From: Candidatus Phocaeicola excrementigallinarum
GTDB taxonomy: Bacteria; Bacteroidota; Bacteroidia; Bacteroidales; Bacteroidaceae
DNA: 64,000 bases
Reading direction: 5' to 3'
Assembly: GCA_019120125.1 (NCBI GenBank)
Contig: DWVR01000043.1
Coordinates: 1 to 64,000 of the forward strand
Of the stretch, positions 25,122 through 33,354 are shown piece after piece (positions within the stretch are counted from its first letter, which is position 1; each line of letters begins with the position of its first letter). The notes beneath the pieces were generated by a model. The model saw nothing but the letters and a program-made list of their open reading frames with translations, was not told where the DNA came from and made no database searches. The position numbers and the translations under genes were made by a program.

Positions 25122-25213
25122 GAAAAAAACGCCTTGACGTTTCAACCAAAACGTCAGGACGTTTTGATCAAAACGCCCTTATGTTTTATCTGAAACGCCT
25201 TGACGTTTTCGGA
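25122..25213. repeat. Dispersed repeat, copy 1: four-unit AAAACGYCNNGRCGTTTT array
   Basis: Four near-palindromic units of about 18 bp (AAAACGCCTTGACGTTT, AAAACGTCAGGACGTTTT, AAAACGCCCTTATGTTTT, AAACGCCTTGACGTTTT) are separated by 4-5 bp, after a run of A and before CGGAGTACCTTTTTCCGG. It lies between cydB and the GH2 gene, both on the plus strand. Copies 2 and 3 are at 38272 and 61957. The third unit carries the same irregular form (CCCTTATG centre) as in copy 2. The rest of 25075-25444 contains a TATTTTTG box at 25390-25397 and no gene. Confidence 0.9.
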
Positions 25214-25389
25214 GTACCTTTTTCCGGTCTGTCAGACCATCCGGGCTTTTTACGGGAATACAATGGAAACAAGGCTGATAAGATAAAAATTTGTGTAACC
25301 AAGGCCTGGAATCCGTCTTGGATTCATTTATGTGCTGCAAAACATGTTTTAATTTCTGGAAATACTCCCTTTCTTCCAATGTTTATCGT

Positions 25390-25397
25390 TATTTTTG
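25390..25397 (+). promoter_or_regulatory. -7 box before the GH2 gene
   Basis: TATTTTTG matches TANNTTTG and stands 47 bp before the ATG. No good -33 TTTG is found at the expected spacing. Confidence 0.45.
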
Positions 25398-25444
25398 TAA
25401 ATCAATTGTGATGTGGATAATAATTTTTTTTAAATCTTCGTTAT

Positions 25445-27946
25445 ATGATAAAGAAAACACTCTTTCTGATGCTTCTGGCTTTGCCGGCATTCGTGTTCGC
25501 ACAAGTACGTACCGAACGGTTGCTGGAAAAGGGATGGAAGTTTACCCGTGAGGATAATACGGCATTCTCTACTGCCGGGTTTGATGACTCTGAATGGCAG
25601 TCTGTCACTGTGCCGCACGACTGGGCCATCTACGGGCCGTTCAGCGTGGAAAATGACAAGCAGAATCTGGCCATCACGCAGGACGGGCAGAAAGAAGCGA
25701 TGGAACACGCCGGACGTACGGGTGGTCTGCCGTTCGTGGGTACGGGATGGTATCGCCTGGACTTCGAGGCTCCTGAATTCAGTCAGGGAAAGACGGCCAC
25801 AATCGTGTTCGACGGTGCCATGAGCCATGCCCGTGTGTGGCTCAACGGGCAGGAGGTGGGTTATTGGCCGTATGGCTACAACTCGTTCCATTTCGACATC
25901 ACTCCTTACCTGAAAGCCGGGGAGACCAATACGCTGGCTGTCCGTTTGGAGAACGAGCACGAGTCGTCGCGCTGGTATCCGGGCGCGGGGCTGTACCGCA
26001 ACGTGCATCTCGTGGTCAATGAGGATGCTTATGTACCGACATGGGGTACGCAGCTCACTACACCGGTGGTGAAGAAGGAATACGCCAAAGTACATCTGGT
26101 TACTGAACTTTGCATGCCGGAAGGCAAGCGGATGTCGGATTACCGCATCGTGACCGAACTGAAGGACGCGGCCGGAAAGACGGTGGCTGCGGCGGAAAAC
26201 AAAGGGTCACGCTATGACGGCAACACGTTCGTGCAGGATTTCGTGATAGACAATCCTGCCTTGTGGTCGCCCGAGACTCCGTCACTCTATACGGCGGAAT
26301 CGAAAATATACGAAGGCAATGAACTGAAGGATAAATATGCTACCCGTTTCGGTGTCCGCTCCATCGAGATCATTCCGGAGAAAGGTTTCTTCCTGAACGG
26401 CGAGCGTACCGTGTTCAAAGGGGTGTGCAACCATCATGACCTGGGCCCGTTGGGTGGCATCGCCAATGAGGCGGGTATCCGCCGTCAGATCCGTATTCTG
26501 AAGGATATGGGCTGTAACGCCATCCGTACCTCACACAACATGCCCGCTCCTGAGCTGGTGGAGGCCTGCGACGAGATGGGAATGATGCTGATGGCCGAGT
26601 CGTTCGATGGCTGGAGAACTCCGAAAGTGCCCAACGGATACAACAAGGTGTTCGACGAGTGGGCTGAGAAGGATCTGGTGAACCTGCTCCGGCATTACCG
26701 CAATAATCCGAGTATCGTGATGTGGTGTATCGGTAATGAGGTGCCCGACCAATGGAATGGGGAAACGGGACCGAAACTTTCACGTTTCCTGCAGGACATC
26801 TGCCATCGTGAGGACCCGACCCGTCCGGTGACTCAAGGTATGGACGCCCCCGACGCAGTGGTAAACAACAACATGGCGGCCGTGATGGACGTGCCTGGAT
26901 TCAATTACCGCCCGTTCAAGTATCTGCAGAACTACAAGAAACTTCCGCAGCAGATTTCGCTGGGTAGCGAGACCGCTTCTACCATCAGCTCACGTGGAGT
27001 CTACAAGTTCCCGGTGGTGCGCCGCGCCATGCAGAAATACGATGACCATCAGGCTTCATCCTACGATGTGGAGCATTGCGGCTGGTCGGACCTGCCTGAG
27101 GACAACTTCATCTGGCACGAGGACTATCCGTGGAGCATCGGCGAGTTCGTGTGGACCGGATTCGACTATCTGGGCGAGCCTACTCCTTATTATTCTGACT
27201 GGCCAAGCCACTCCTCTTTGTTCGGTATCATCGACCTGGCAGGTATTCCAAAAGACCGTTACTATCTGTACCGCAGTCACTGGAACAAGGAAGTGGAGAC
27301 GCTGCATATCCTTCCGCACTGGAACTGGGAAGGACGTGAAGGCGAGGTGACTCCGGTGTTCGTGTACACCAACTATCCTTCGGCCGAGTTGTTCATCAAC
27401 GGAAAGAGTCAGGGGAAACGTTCGAAAGACCTGAGTATCAATATTGACAACAGCTTGTGTGACACTGTAGGTTCCACTACCTTCAAGCGCCAGCAGCGCT
27501 ACCGCCTGATGTGGATGGATACCAAGTATGAGCCGGGTACCGTGAAAGTAGTGGCTTATGATAAGGACGGCAAGGCTGTGGCCGAGAAGGAGATGCACAC
27601 AGCGGGCAAGCCGTATGCCATCAGACTGGAAGCCGACCGCAAGGAAATCACCGCCGACGGTAAGGATCTGTCGTTTGTGACTGTAAGCGTGGTGGACAAG
27701 GATGGAAATCTCTGTCCGTTGGCTGACAACGAAATCAAGTTCAAGGTGAAAGGAAAAGGATATTACCGTGCGGGAGCGAACGGAAATCCCGCTTCGCTGG
27801 AATCGTTCCAGAGGCCGCAGATGAAAGTGTTCTCAGGTATGATGACCGCCATTGTCTCTTCTACGGAAGAAGCCGGCAAGATTGTGCTTGAGGCCAGTTC
27901 GAAAGGGCTGAAGAAAGCGCAGCTGGAAATTGTTTCCGTGAAATGA
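25445..27946 (+). CDS. Glycoside hydrolase family 2 protein (beta-galactosidase type)
   Basis: An 833-residue exported glycosidase. MIKKTLFLMLLALPAFVFA is a signal peptide with likely cleavage before Gln20. Domains in order: GH2 sugar-binding jelly roll (about 25-190, WQSVTVPHDWAIYGPF), Ig-like domain (about 200-310), TIM barrel (about 315-600) with acid/base Glu432 in WCIGNEVPDQW and nucleophile Glu509 in SLGSETAST, then C-terminal beta domains including a DUF4982-like part and an Ig-like end (KEITADGKDLSFVTVSVVDK). Periplasmic beta-galactosidase activity is the likeliest role, but other GH2 activities are possible. It is monocistronic and ends at a strong terminator. Confidence 0.9.
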   Translation: MIKKTLFLMLLALPAFVFAQVRTERLLEKGWKFTREDNTAFSTAGFDDSEWQSVTVPHDWAIYGPFSVENDKQNLAITQDGQKEAMEHAGRTGGLPFVGTGWYRLDFEAPEFSQGKTATIVFDGAMSHARVWLNGQEVGYWPYGYNSFHFDITPYLKAGETNTLAVRLENEHESSRWYPGAGLYRNVHLVVNEDAYVPTWGTQLTTPVVKKEYAKVHLVTELCMPEGKRMSDYRIVTELKDAAGKTVAAAENKGSRYDGNTFVQDFVIDNPALWSPETPSLYTAESKIYEGNELKDKYATRFGVRSIEIIPEKGFFLNGERTVFKGVCNHHDLGPLGGIANEAGIRRQIRILKDMGCNAIRTSHNMPAPELVEACDEMGMMLMAESFDGWRTPKVPNGYNKVFDEWAEKDLVNLLRHYRNNPSIVMWCIGNEVPDQWNGETGPKLSRFLQDICHREDPTRPVTQGMDAPDAVVNNNMAAVMDVPGFNYRPFKYLQNYKKLPQQISLGSETASTISSRGVYKFPVVRRAMQKYDDHQASSYDVEHCGWSDLPEDNFIWHEDYPWSIGEFVWTGFDYLGEPTPYYSDWPSHSSLFGIIDLAGIPKDRYYLYRSHWNKEVETLHILPHWNWEGREGEVTPVFVYTNYPSAELFINGKSQGKRSKDLSINIDNSLCDTVGSTTFKRQQRYRLMWMDTKYEPGTVKVVAYDKDGKAVAEKEMHTAGKPYAIRLEADRKEITADGKDLSFVTVSVVDKDGNLCPLADNEIKFKVKGKGYYRAGANGNPASLESFQRPQMKVFSGMMTAIVSSTEEAGKIVLEASSKGLKKAQLEIVSVK

Positions 27947-27978
27947 TCTATCCCTGAATTTCATTCTGAACCGGATAT

Positions 27979-28048
27979 AAAAATACCGGGGTGCAGAGTC
28001 TTTTATTTTGCCGGTTTGCAAAATAATCCTCTGCACTCCGGTATTTTT
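27979..28048. terminator. Bidirectional terminator after the GH2 gene
   Basis: Arms 27979-27998 and 28029-28048 pair over 20 bp with one G-U, with A5 at one end and T5 at the other. A second 7-bp stem (ATTTTGC/GCAAAAT) sits in the loop. The interval 28049-28202 shows no gene. Confidence 0.88.
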
Positions 28049-28202
28049 GTGCCGATGAGATTTCCGTGTGCCGCAAAAGAGTCGCATGTGGAGGCATGGT
28101 GACTTGTTTTTTGACAGGCTTTCGGAAAGGTTGCAAGGAATACGCCCGATTTGTTTATCCGTAAAAAAGCGTTCACTGAATTTTAGAAAAGCGCATTGGG
28201 GG

Positions 28203-28233
28203 TTTGCATATTGAACACTTTTGTTTATTTTTG
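28203..28233 (+). promoter_or_regulatory. Promoter of the TPR kinase-LytTR operon
   Basis: TTTG at 28203-28206, exactly 19 bp, TATTTTTG at 28226-28233: a full consensus match. It stands 28 bp before the ATG at 28262. Confidence 0.85.
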
Positions 28234-28261
28234 TCAACGAAGCTAAATGTGACAGAAAGTA

Positions 28262-30313
28262 ATGAGAATTCTCAATAATATACGATATTTATTCGCTTCT
28301 TTACTGCTTTTCTTACTCTTATTTTCAGGATGTCGGTATGGAAGAGAATTGTCTGGGATGGATAGCCCCCGGAATGAATTTGTATGTTGTCTTGAGGATA
28401 TGATATCAAAGAACCCTCAGAAAGTCTGTGAGAAGATCGACAGCATGCTTCCCCTTGCTGCCGACAGTAATTTCCGTTACCGTCTGCTGGTGTTGAAGGC
28501 CAAGTCCAAGCTTTTCCAGTCTGAAATTGACTCATCGTCCGTATTGTTGCGGCAGGTTACCGGTTATTGCCGCAGGAATAAGGCGGACGGGGAGATAAGG
28601 CATTTGTATGCCGATGTATATAATATGTGGGGCAACATTTATGGGCGGCGTGCCGTTTACGATTCGGCGTTATGGGCTTTTCAGAAGGCCTATCATTATG
28701 CTTCCGGGGAAAATGCTTCGGAAGGGTTGCTGAACATCTGCATCAATCTGGCTGATGCGTATGTGCGCCGTGGACGCTTCGACCTGAGTTCGTATTGGTA
28801 TAATCACTCTCTGGCCATAGCGGATTCCCTGCAGCTTCCGCCCCATCGGCGTTTCCCTGTCTATTACGGTCTGGCCCAAGTGAACATGGAGTTGCGTGAC
28901 TTTCATTTGTGCGACTATTATTATGACCTTGCCTCAAGGTTCTATGAGGAAATGCAGCCTTATGAGAAACACATTTATCTGAACAACCGCGGCAACTCGT
29001 ATTATTTCAGGCAGGATTACAAGGAGGCGCTGGAGTATTTCCGCCGTTCGCTGGCTTTGACCACCGCTTATCCGGATATGGAGTTCGAGCGCAATCTGAC
29101 AATGGTCAATCTGGGAGAGGTGTTCCTGTTGCTCGACCAGACTGATTCCGCATCCTATTATCTGCACCGTTGCCATCGTTTCTTTTCGTCGGTAGGCAAT
29201 GCTAGTGCATTGTATTACATTGACACACAGCTTGTTGAGCTGGCTTTGAAAGAGGGGGATGTGGCCAGGGCAAAACGCCTGTTGAGGAAGACGAAAAGTA
29301 CGGCACACATCGAACCGAACATGATCCGTATCCGCAACCGTTACCTGGAGCATTATTTTAAGGCTGTAGGCGATTACCGCAATGCATATAAGTATCGGGA
29401 ACTGAATGGAAAAATGGACGATTCTATCCGGAACGAGCGGGTGAAGATGAGAGCGGCCGAGATTGCCTTGAGGTACCGGCGGGACAGTACGCTCATGCAG
29501 CAGGAGCTGTTTATCAGGCAAAAGGAAAACCAGGTGTTGCAGCTCCATCAGTGGCTGTGGGGAATCGTGTCACTTGTCGTGGTGCTGACCATGGCGGCGG
29601 GCGTCTGTCTGTCATACCGGAGAAGGAAACGGGAAAAAGAGATGTGGCGTTTGCAGACGGCAATCACTTCTCTGCGTCTGGAGAATATCCGCAACCGGAT
29701 CTCGCCCCATTTCATTTTCAATGTGCTGAACAGGGAGATGAATCTTCGTAAGGAGGAAGAGGAGAGCCAGAACCTGATGGAACTGACCCGATTGCTCAGA
29801 CGGAATCTGGAACTGACGGACAAGCTGGCTGTGTCCTTGTCCGACGAGCTGGATTTTGTGCGGACGTATGTCAGTCTTGAAGGCAGGTCGTTGGGTGAAG
29901 GATTCGAGTTTCAGCTGGAGGTTGCCGCAGACATCCGGACGGACAGGGTGATGGTGCCCGCCATGCTTCTGCAGATACCGGTGGAAAATGCCATCAAGCA
30001 TGCGTTGCGGCTGAAGGAAGGCAGGAGGCTGTTGCGCATAACGGTTGGTTCGGACGGCAAGGAAGTCATCATGACGGTGACGGACAATGGAGGCGGTTAC
30101 CGTCCGAAAAGCGCTAATCACGGCACGGGAACGGGCATGAAGGTGATAACCCAGACCATCCAGTTGCTGAATTTCTACAATACACGTCCGATTGTAATGA
30201 GAATCAGCAATGTGCCGGTAGGGGACGATGGGACGACAGGCTGTCAGGTCTTGTTCCGGGTACCTTTGGATTATTCATATACATTGAAGAAAACCAGAAG
30301 AGATGAAAGATAA
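28262..30313 (+). CDS. TPR-containing sensor histidine kinase
   Basis: A 683-residue sensor. The N-terminus has a hydrophobic segment ending in the lipobox-like LLFSGC (Cys24). Residues 40-410 are helical tetratricopeptide repeats (for example NRGNSYYFRQDYKEALEYFR), the likely periplasmic sensing part. A transmembrane helix (LWGIVSLVVVLTMAAGVCLS, about 438-457) leads to a His_kinase domain with His483 in RISPHFIFNVLN, the N box LLQIPVENAIKHAL and the G boxes DNGGGY and GTGTGM. It overlaps the LytTR gene by 11 bp, forming a two-component pair. The ligand is unknown; TPRs suggest sensing through protein contact. Confidence 0.9.
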   Translation: MRILNNIRYLFASLLLFLLLFSGCRYGRELSGMDSPRNEFVCCLEDMISKNPQKVCEKIDSMLPLAADSNFRYRLLVLKAKSKLFQSEIDSSSVLLRQVTGYCRRNKADGEIRHLYADVYNMWGNIYGRRAVYDSALWAFQKAYHYASGENASEGLLNICINLADAYVRRGRFDLSSYWYNHSLAIADSLQLPPHRRFPVYYGLAQVNMELRDFHLCDYYYDLASRFYEEMQPYEKHIYLNNRGNSYYFRQDYKEALEYFRRSLALTTAYPDMEFERNLTMVNLGEVFLLLDQTDSASYYLHRCHRFFSSVGNASALYYIDTQLVELALKEGDVARAKRLLRKTKSTAHIEPNMIRIRNRYLEHYFKAVGDYRNAYKYRELNGKMDDSIRNERVKMRAAEIALRYRRDSTLMQQELFIRQKENQVLQLHQWLWGIVSLVVVLTMAAGVCLSYRRRKREKEMWRLQTAITSLRLENIRNRISPHFIFNVLNREMNLRKEEEESQNLMELTRLLRRNLELTDKLAVSLSDELDFVRTYVSLEGRSLGEGFEFQLEVAADIRTDRVMVPAMLLQIPVENAIKHALRLKEGRRLLRITVGSDGKEVIMTVTDNGGGYRPKSANHGTGTGMKVITQTIQLLNFYNTRPIVMRISNVPVGDDGTTGCQVLFRVPLDYSYTLKKTRRDER

Positions 30314-31076
30314 CAGTTTGATAAGTACAGTCATCGTGGATGACGAGGAGGCAGCTGTCGACAATCTGTGCTTTGAACTCCGGCGTCACGAAGGAATCCG
30401 TGTGGAAGGTATTGCGGGGAAAGGATCGGCCGGAATACGGTTGATTGAAAAGAAGCGTCCCGATCTGGTGTTCCTTGACGTGGAGTTGCCGGACATGATG
30501 GGAATGGATGTGGCCAACCATCTTCACAATACAGTGAATTGGGGGATGCAGATAGTGTTCTATACGGCGTATGACAAGTATCTGATTGATGCCTTGCGGA
30601 ATTTCGCCTTCGACTTCCTGCTCAAGCCCATCGACCCTAAGGAGCTGGATGTGGTGATCCAGCGTGTCAGGCTCAACTTTGATACGGACCAGGGTGCGCT
30701 GCAGCCGCCCTTGCCGGTCGGGAGTCCGGTGGTGACGGAAAAGTCCTTTATGGTAGTGACGCCCACCGGTGACTTGCGGATTCTGCGGATTTCGGAGATC
30801 GGTTATTTCCGTTATCTGTCCGCTCGCAAGATATGGGAGGCTGTGCTGACAAACGGGATCTTTATTCCTTTGCGGCGCAATACGTCGGCGGAGAATCTCT
30901 GTGCGTATGATGCTTCGTTTGTGCAGGTACACCAGTCGTTCATCATCAATCTGAATTATTTGGTCATGGTGCAGGGCACACGTTGCATCATGTATCCTCC
31001 TTTCGATGGGGTGGAAGAGGTGCAGGTCTCGAAGAAGTTCCGGAAAGAGATGATGGAGAAGTTCTATCAGCTGTGA
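30303..31076 (+). CDS. LytTR-family response regulator
   Basis: A 257-residue regulator. The receiver domain has the acidic pair in IVDDEEAAVD, phospho-acceptor Asp59 in LVFLDVELPDMMG, and Lys in DFLLKPIDP. A LytTR DNA-binding domain (about 150-255) contains FVQVHQSFIINLNYL. It overlaps the kinase frame by 11 bp. Its first candidate target by position is the DUF5723 gene 146 bp downstream, in front of which a small inverted repeat (AGTGAC at 31104, GTCACT at 31126) occurs. Confidence 0.92.
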   Translation: MKDNSLISTVIVDDEEAAVDNLCFELRRHEGIRVEGIAGKGSAGIRLIEKKRPDLVFLDVELPDMMGMDVANHLHNTVNWGMQIVFYTAYDKYLIDALRNFAFDFLLKPIDPKELDVVIQRVRLNFDTDQGALQPPLPVGSPVVTEKSFMVVTPTGDLRILRISEIGYFRYLSARKIWEAVLTNGIFIPLRRNTSAENLCAYDASFVQVHQSFIINLNYLVMVQGTRCIMYPPFDGVEEVQVSKKFRKEMMEKFYQL

Positions 31077-31168
31077 TATTCCATTCCCTTATTTTGACCG
31101 GATAGTGACCGATTTTTACCGCTTAGTCACTGAATGGAGGGGATTGCAGTGGGTGAGGAAGAAATCCG

Positions 31169-31200
31169 TTTGTCGGTTATTGTGAAAAGATATATTTTTG
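31169..31200 (+). promoter_or_regulatory. Promoter of the DUF5723 gene
   Basis: TTTG at 31169-31172, 20-bp spacer, TATTTTTG at 31193-31200, 22 bp before ATG 31223. The gene therefore has its own promoter, separate from the LytTR operon. Confidence 0.78.
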
Positions 31201-31222
31201 TATGTTAATAAAATAAAAGCTT

Positions 31223-32596
31223 ATGAATAGGTTTAGAATGAAGAGTGCCTTGCTGGTAGCTGGACTCTTGATGATGGGCGCAACAGCTCATGCCCAGTAT
31301 CTGCGTACTTCTTATTTCATGGAAGGCGCGAGTACCCGTTTGCAGATGAATCCGGGACTTCAGCCGACGAAAGGTTATTTTAATCTTCCGATTCTCGGTT
31401 CGTTGAACCTTGGCGCGTCATCAAATGTGTTGGGTACGGGTGATATTATCGATGTGCTGGATGCGGGTGATGATTTGTTCAACAATGACAAGTTGTATAA
31501 CCGTCTGAAGAGTGACAACCGTCTGAATGTGAACCTGAACACGGATATTCTTTCTTTCGGCTGGTATCGGGGCCAAGGGTTCTGGAACGTGAATGTGGGT
31601 CTGCGTGCGGATGTAGGAGCTTCCATTCCGAAATCCATGTTCGAATATCTGAGAGGATTGAATAATTTCAATGAAGTGAATGGCCGATTCTCGAATATGA
31701 ATTTCGATATGAACGCTTATGCGGAAATCGGATTGGGTTATTCACGTCAGCTGACTGACAGGTTGACCGTCGGAGGACGCGTGAAAGTGTTGCTTGGTAT
31801 CGCGCGTGCGGAAATGGTGGTGGATAACTTCGAGATCGACGGAGTGCCTCAGAATCCGGAGAATCCGTATAATTGGCAGAATGTGTCGGCTTCCGCTACC
31901 ATGGACGCTCATGTAAGCACTACAATGAAAGGCGGTGGCTTGAGCTTTGACGACAATTATTATGGGGGGCCGCGTTATCTTGACGGGTTTGATTTCGATG
32001 GCGGAAGTTTCGGTATCGCGGGTGCGGGTTTCGGCATCGACCTGGGAGCCAGCTATAAGGTCTGGGACAATCTGACAGTCTCGGCAGCCGTGCTCGACCT
32101 GGGTTTCATCAACTGGAAAGGAAGTGAGACCGTGACGGCTTCTCCCGAACAGTCGTCGATCAGTGTCAACGAAAGCAACTATCAGGACTTTGTGGATGAG
32201 GACTTCCTGAGCATGGACCGTTTCAAGCTGGTTGAGGATACGGAAGCTTCCAAAAGCGTGAAGAAGAGTCTGGCTTCCACCATTCTGTTGGCGGGTGAAT
32301 ATGGCCTGCTCAACAACAAGCTGAGTGTGGGAGCTGTTTACACCAGCCGTTTCGTGAAGCCGAAAACTCAGAGTGAACTGACATTCTCTGCGACTTTCCG
32401 CCCGATGAGCTGGTTGAATGCGGCTGTCAGCTATTCCCCGATTCTTGCCGGTGGCAAGTCAATGGGTCTTGCGGTGAAGTTGGGTCCCGTGTTCCTCGGT
32501 ACGGACTATATGTTTTTCGGAAACAATTCGAAGAGTGTGAACGCGTTCTTCGGACTCTCTTTCCCGATGGGTGGGAAAAAGGCCAGTAATGACTGA
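31223..32596 (+). CDS. DUF5723 family outer-membrane protein
   Basis: A 457-residue protein with a signal peptide (SALLVAGLLMMGATAHAQ; cleavage near residue 25) and a beta-rich body of alternating aromatic and small residues, ending in an outer-membrane-type strand region (NNSKSVNAFFGLSFPMG). The pattern LRTSYFMEGASTRLQMNPGL near the mature N-terminus is typical of DUF5723 proteins of Bacteroidota, which are predicted beta-barrels of unknown function. A second, internal ATG (MKSALLV) is a possible start; I keep 31223 because it is closest to the promoter. Confidence 0.8.
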   Translation: MNRFRMKSALLVAGLLMMGATAHAQYLRTSYFMEGASTRLQMNPGLQPTKGYFNLPILGSLNLGASSNVLGTGDIIDVLDAGDDLFNNDKLYNRLKSDNRLNVNLNTDILSFGWYRGQGFWNVNVGLRADVGASIPKSMFEYLRGLNNFNEVNGRFSNMNFDMNAYAEIGLGYSRQLTDRLTVGGRVKVLLGIARAEMVVDNFEIDGVPQNPENPYNWQNVSASATMDAHVSTTMKGGGLSFDDNYYGGPRYLDGFDFDGGSFGIAGAGFGIDLGASYKVWDNLTVSAAVLDLGFINWKGSETVTASPEQSSISVNESNYQDFVDEDFLSMDRFKLVEDTEASKSVKKSLASTILLAGEYGLLNNKLSVGAVYTSRFVKPKTQSELTFSATFRPMSWLNAAVSYSPILAGGKSMGLAVKLGPVFLGTDYMFFGNNSKSVNAFFGLSFPMGGKKASND

Positions 32597-32658
32597 TGGA
32601 AAATCTCATAGACATTGCCGGTGCAGATAGGGCAACGGTTGTCGACCGAAAATGGTCT

Positions 32659-32733
32659 TAAACGCAGATTGGCGCAGATTTACGCGGAGCTTATTTTGAT
32701 TATTGTCCGCGAATCTGCGCCAATCCGTGTTTA
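32659..32733. repeat. Palindromic GCAGATT repeat element
   Basis: The left arm 32659-32688 and right arm 32706-32733 are near-perfect inverted copies; the shared core GATTGGCGCAGATT is 14 bp and the outer TAAAC and inner CGCGGA parts also pair. The arm itself contains direct repeats of CGCAGATT. It lies between the convergent DUF5723 and YfcE-like genes and may act as a two-way terminator, but it has no T tract. Confidence 0.8.
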
Positions 32734-32741
32734 TGTCCCTG

Positions 32742-33281
32742 TCAGATGGAAAGCGATTCCAATTTCTCGCCGTCCAGCCGGTAGACAGTGATTGTGCCGT
32801 TCTCGTAAGTGGCGAAAGTGGGTGGGTTGCCCCCTTTGGGAAAGGTGACGGAGCCCGTGTTGCACACCGCTTTCTCTCCTTGTCTTTCCAGTTTCCAAAG
32901 GTGGGTGTGTCCGTAAAAGAACACGTCATGTCTGCCTTTCGGTTGCTTGTCCTCGTTGTAGACATGTCCGTGAGTGAGGAACAGGCGTTTTCCGTTGTCC
33001 ACCACAAGCGTGTAGTCGGACAGGATGGGGAAGTCCAGCAGCATCTGGTCCACTTCCGAGTCGCAGTTCCCACGTATGGCGATGATCTCATCACTCATGG
33101 CGTTGAGTGTTTCTGCAATTCCTTTCGGGTCCAGTCCCTCCGGCAGTCCGTTGCGCGGACCATAATTCAGAATGTCCCCCAGGATGAGAAGCATGTCGCA
33201 ATGCTGTGTCCGGTAGAAATCCAAGACCCTGTCCAGTGCCGGCAATGAGCCGTGTATGTCAGATACGATCAGATATTTCAT
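32742..33281 (-). CDS. YfcE-type metallophosphoesterase
   Basis: A 179-residue phosphodiesterase of the calcineurin-like YfcE/MJ0936 family. The metal ligands are intact: SDIHG (Asp8, His10), LGDILNYGPRN, RGNCDSEVD, THGHVYNE and GHTHLW. These enzymes cleave phosphodiester model substrates; the cellular target is unknown. It is downstream of nifJ on the minus strand but separated from it by a strong terminator, so it is probably expressed independently or by readthrough. Confidence 0.92.
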   Translation of the reverse strand: MKYLIVSDIHGSLPALDRVLDFYRTQHCDMLLILGDILNYGPRNGLPEGLDPKGIAETLNAMSDEIIAIRGNCDSEVDQMLLDFPILSDYTLVVDNGKRLFLTHGHVYNEDKQPKGRHDVFFYGHTHLWKLERQGEKAVCNTGSVTFPKGGNPPTFATYENGTITVYRLDGEKLESLSI

Positions 33282-33294
33282 TCGATAAAAAGTT

Positions 33295-33331
33295 GAAAAA
33301 AGCCGGTTTCTGAAACAGGAACCGGCTTTTT
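33295..33331. terminator. Terminator between nifJ and the phosphodiesterase gene
   Basis: A perfect stem AAAAAGCCGGTT / AACCGGCTTTTT around an 11-nt loop. On the minus strand it ends in a T run just 24 bp after the nifJ stop, so it terminates nifJ. Confidence 0.88.
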
Positions 33332-33354
33332 GTTATAATTCGTGAGAGAAATGA

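Noticed and set aside
25122..25213. CRISPR array
   Set aside because: The repeated units are 18-bp palindromes with 4-5 bp spacers that are not unique long spacers, only four units are present per site, and no cas genes occur in the window.
31104..31131. AGTGAC/GTCACT inverted repeat as a LytTR operator
   Set aside because: Only six bases per arm, and LytTR sites are usually direct repeats; too weak to list as a regulatory feature.
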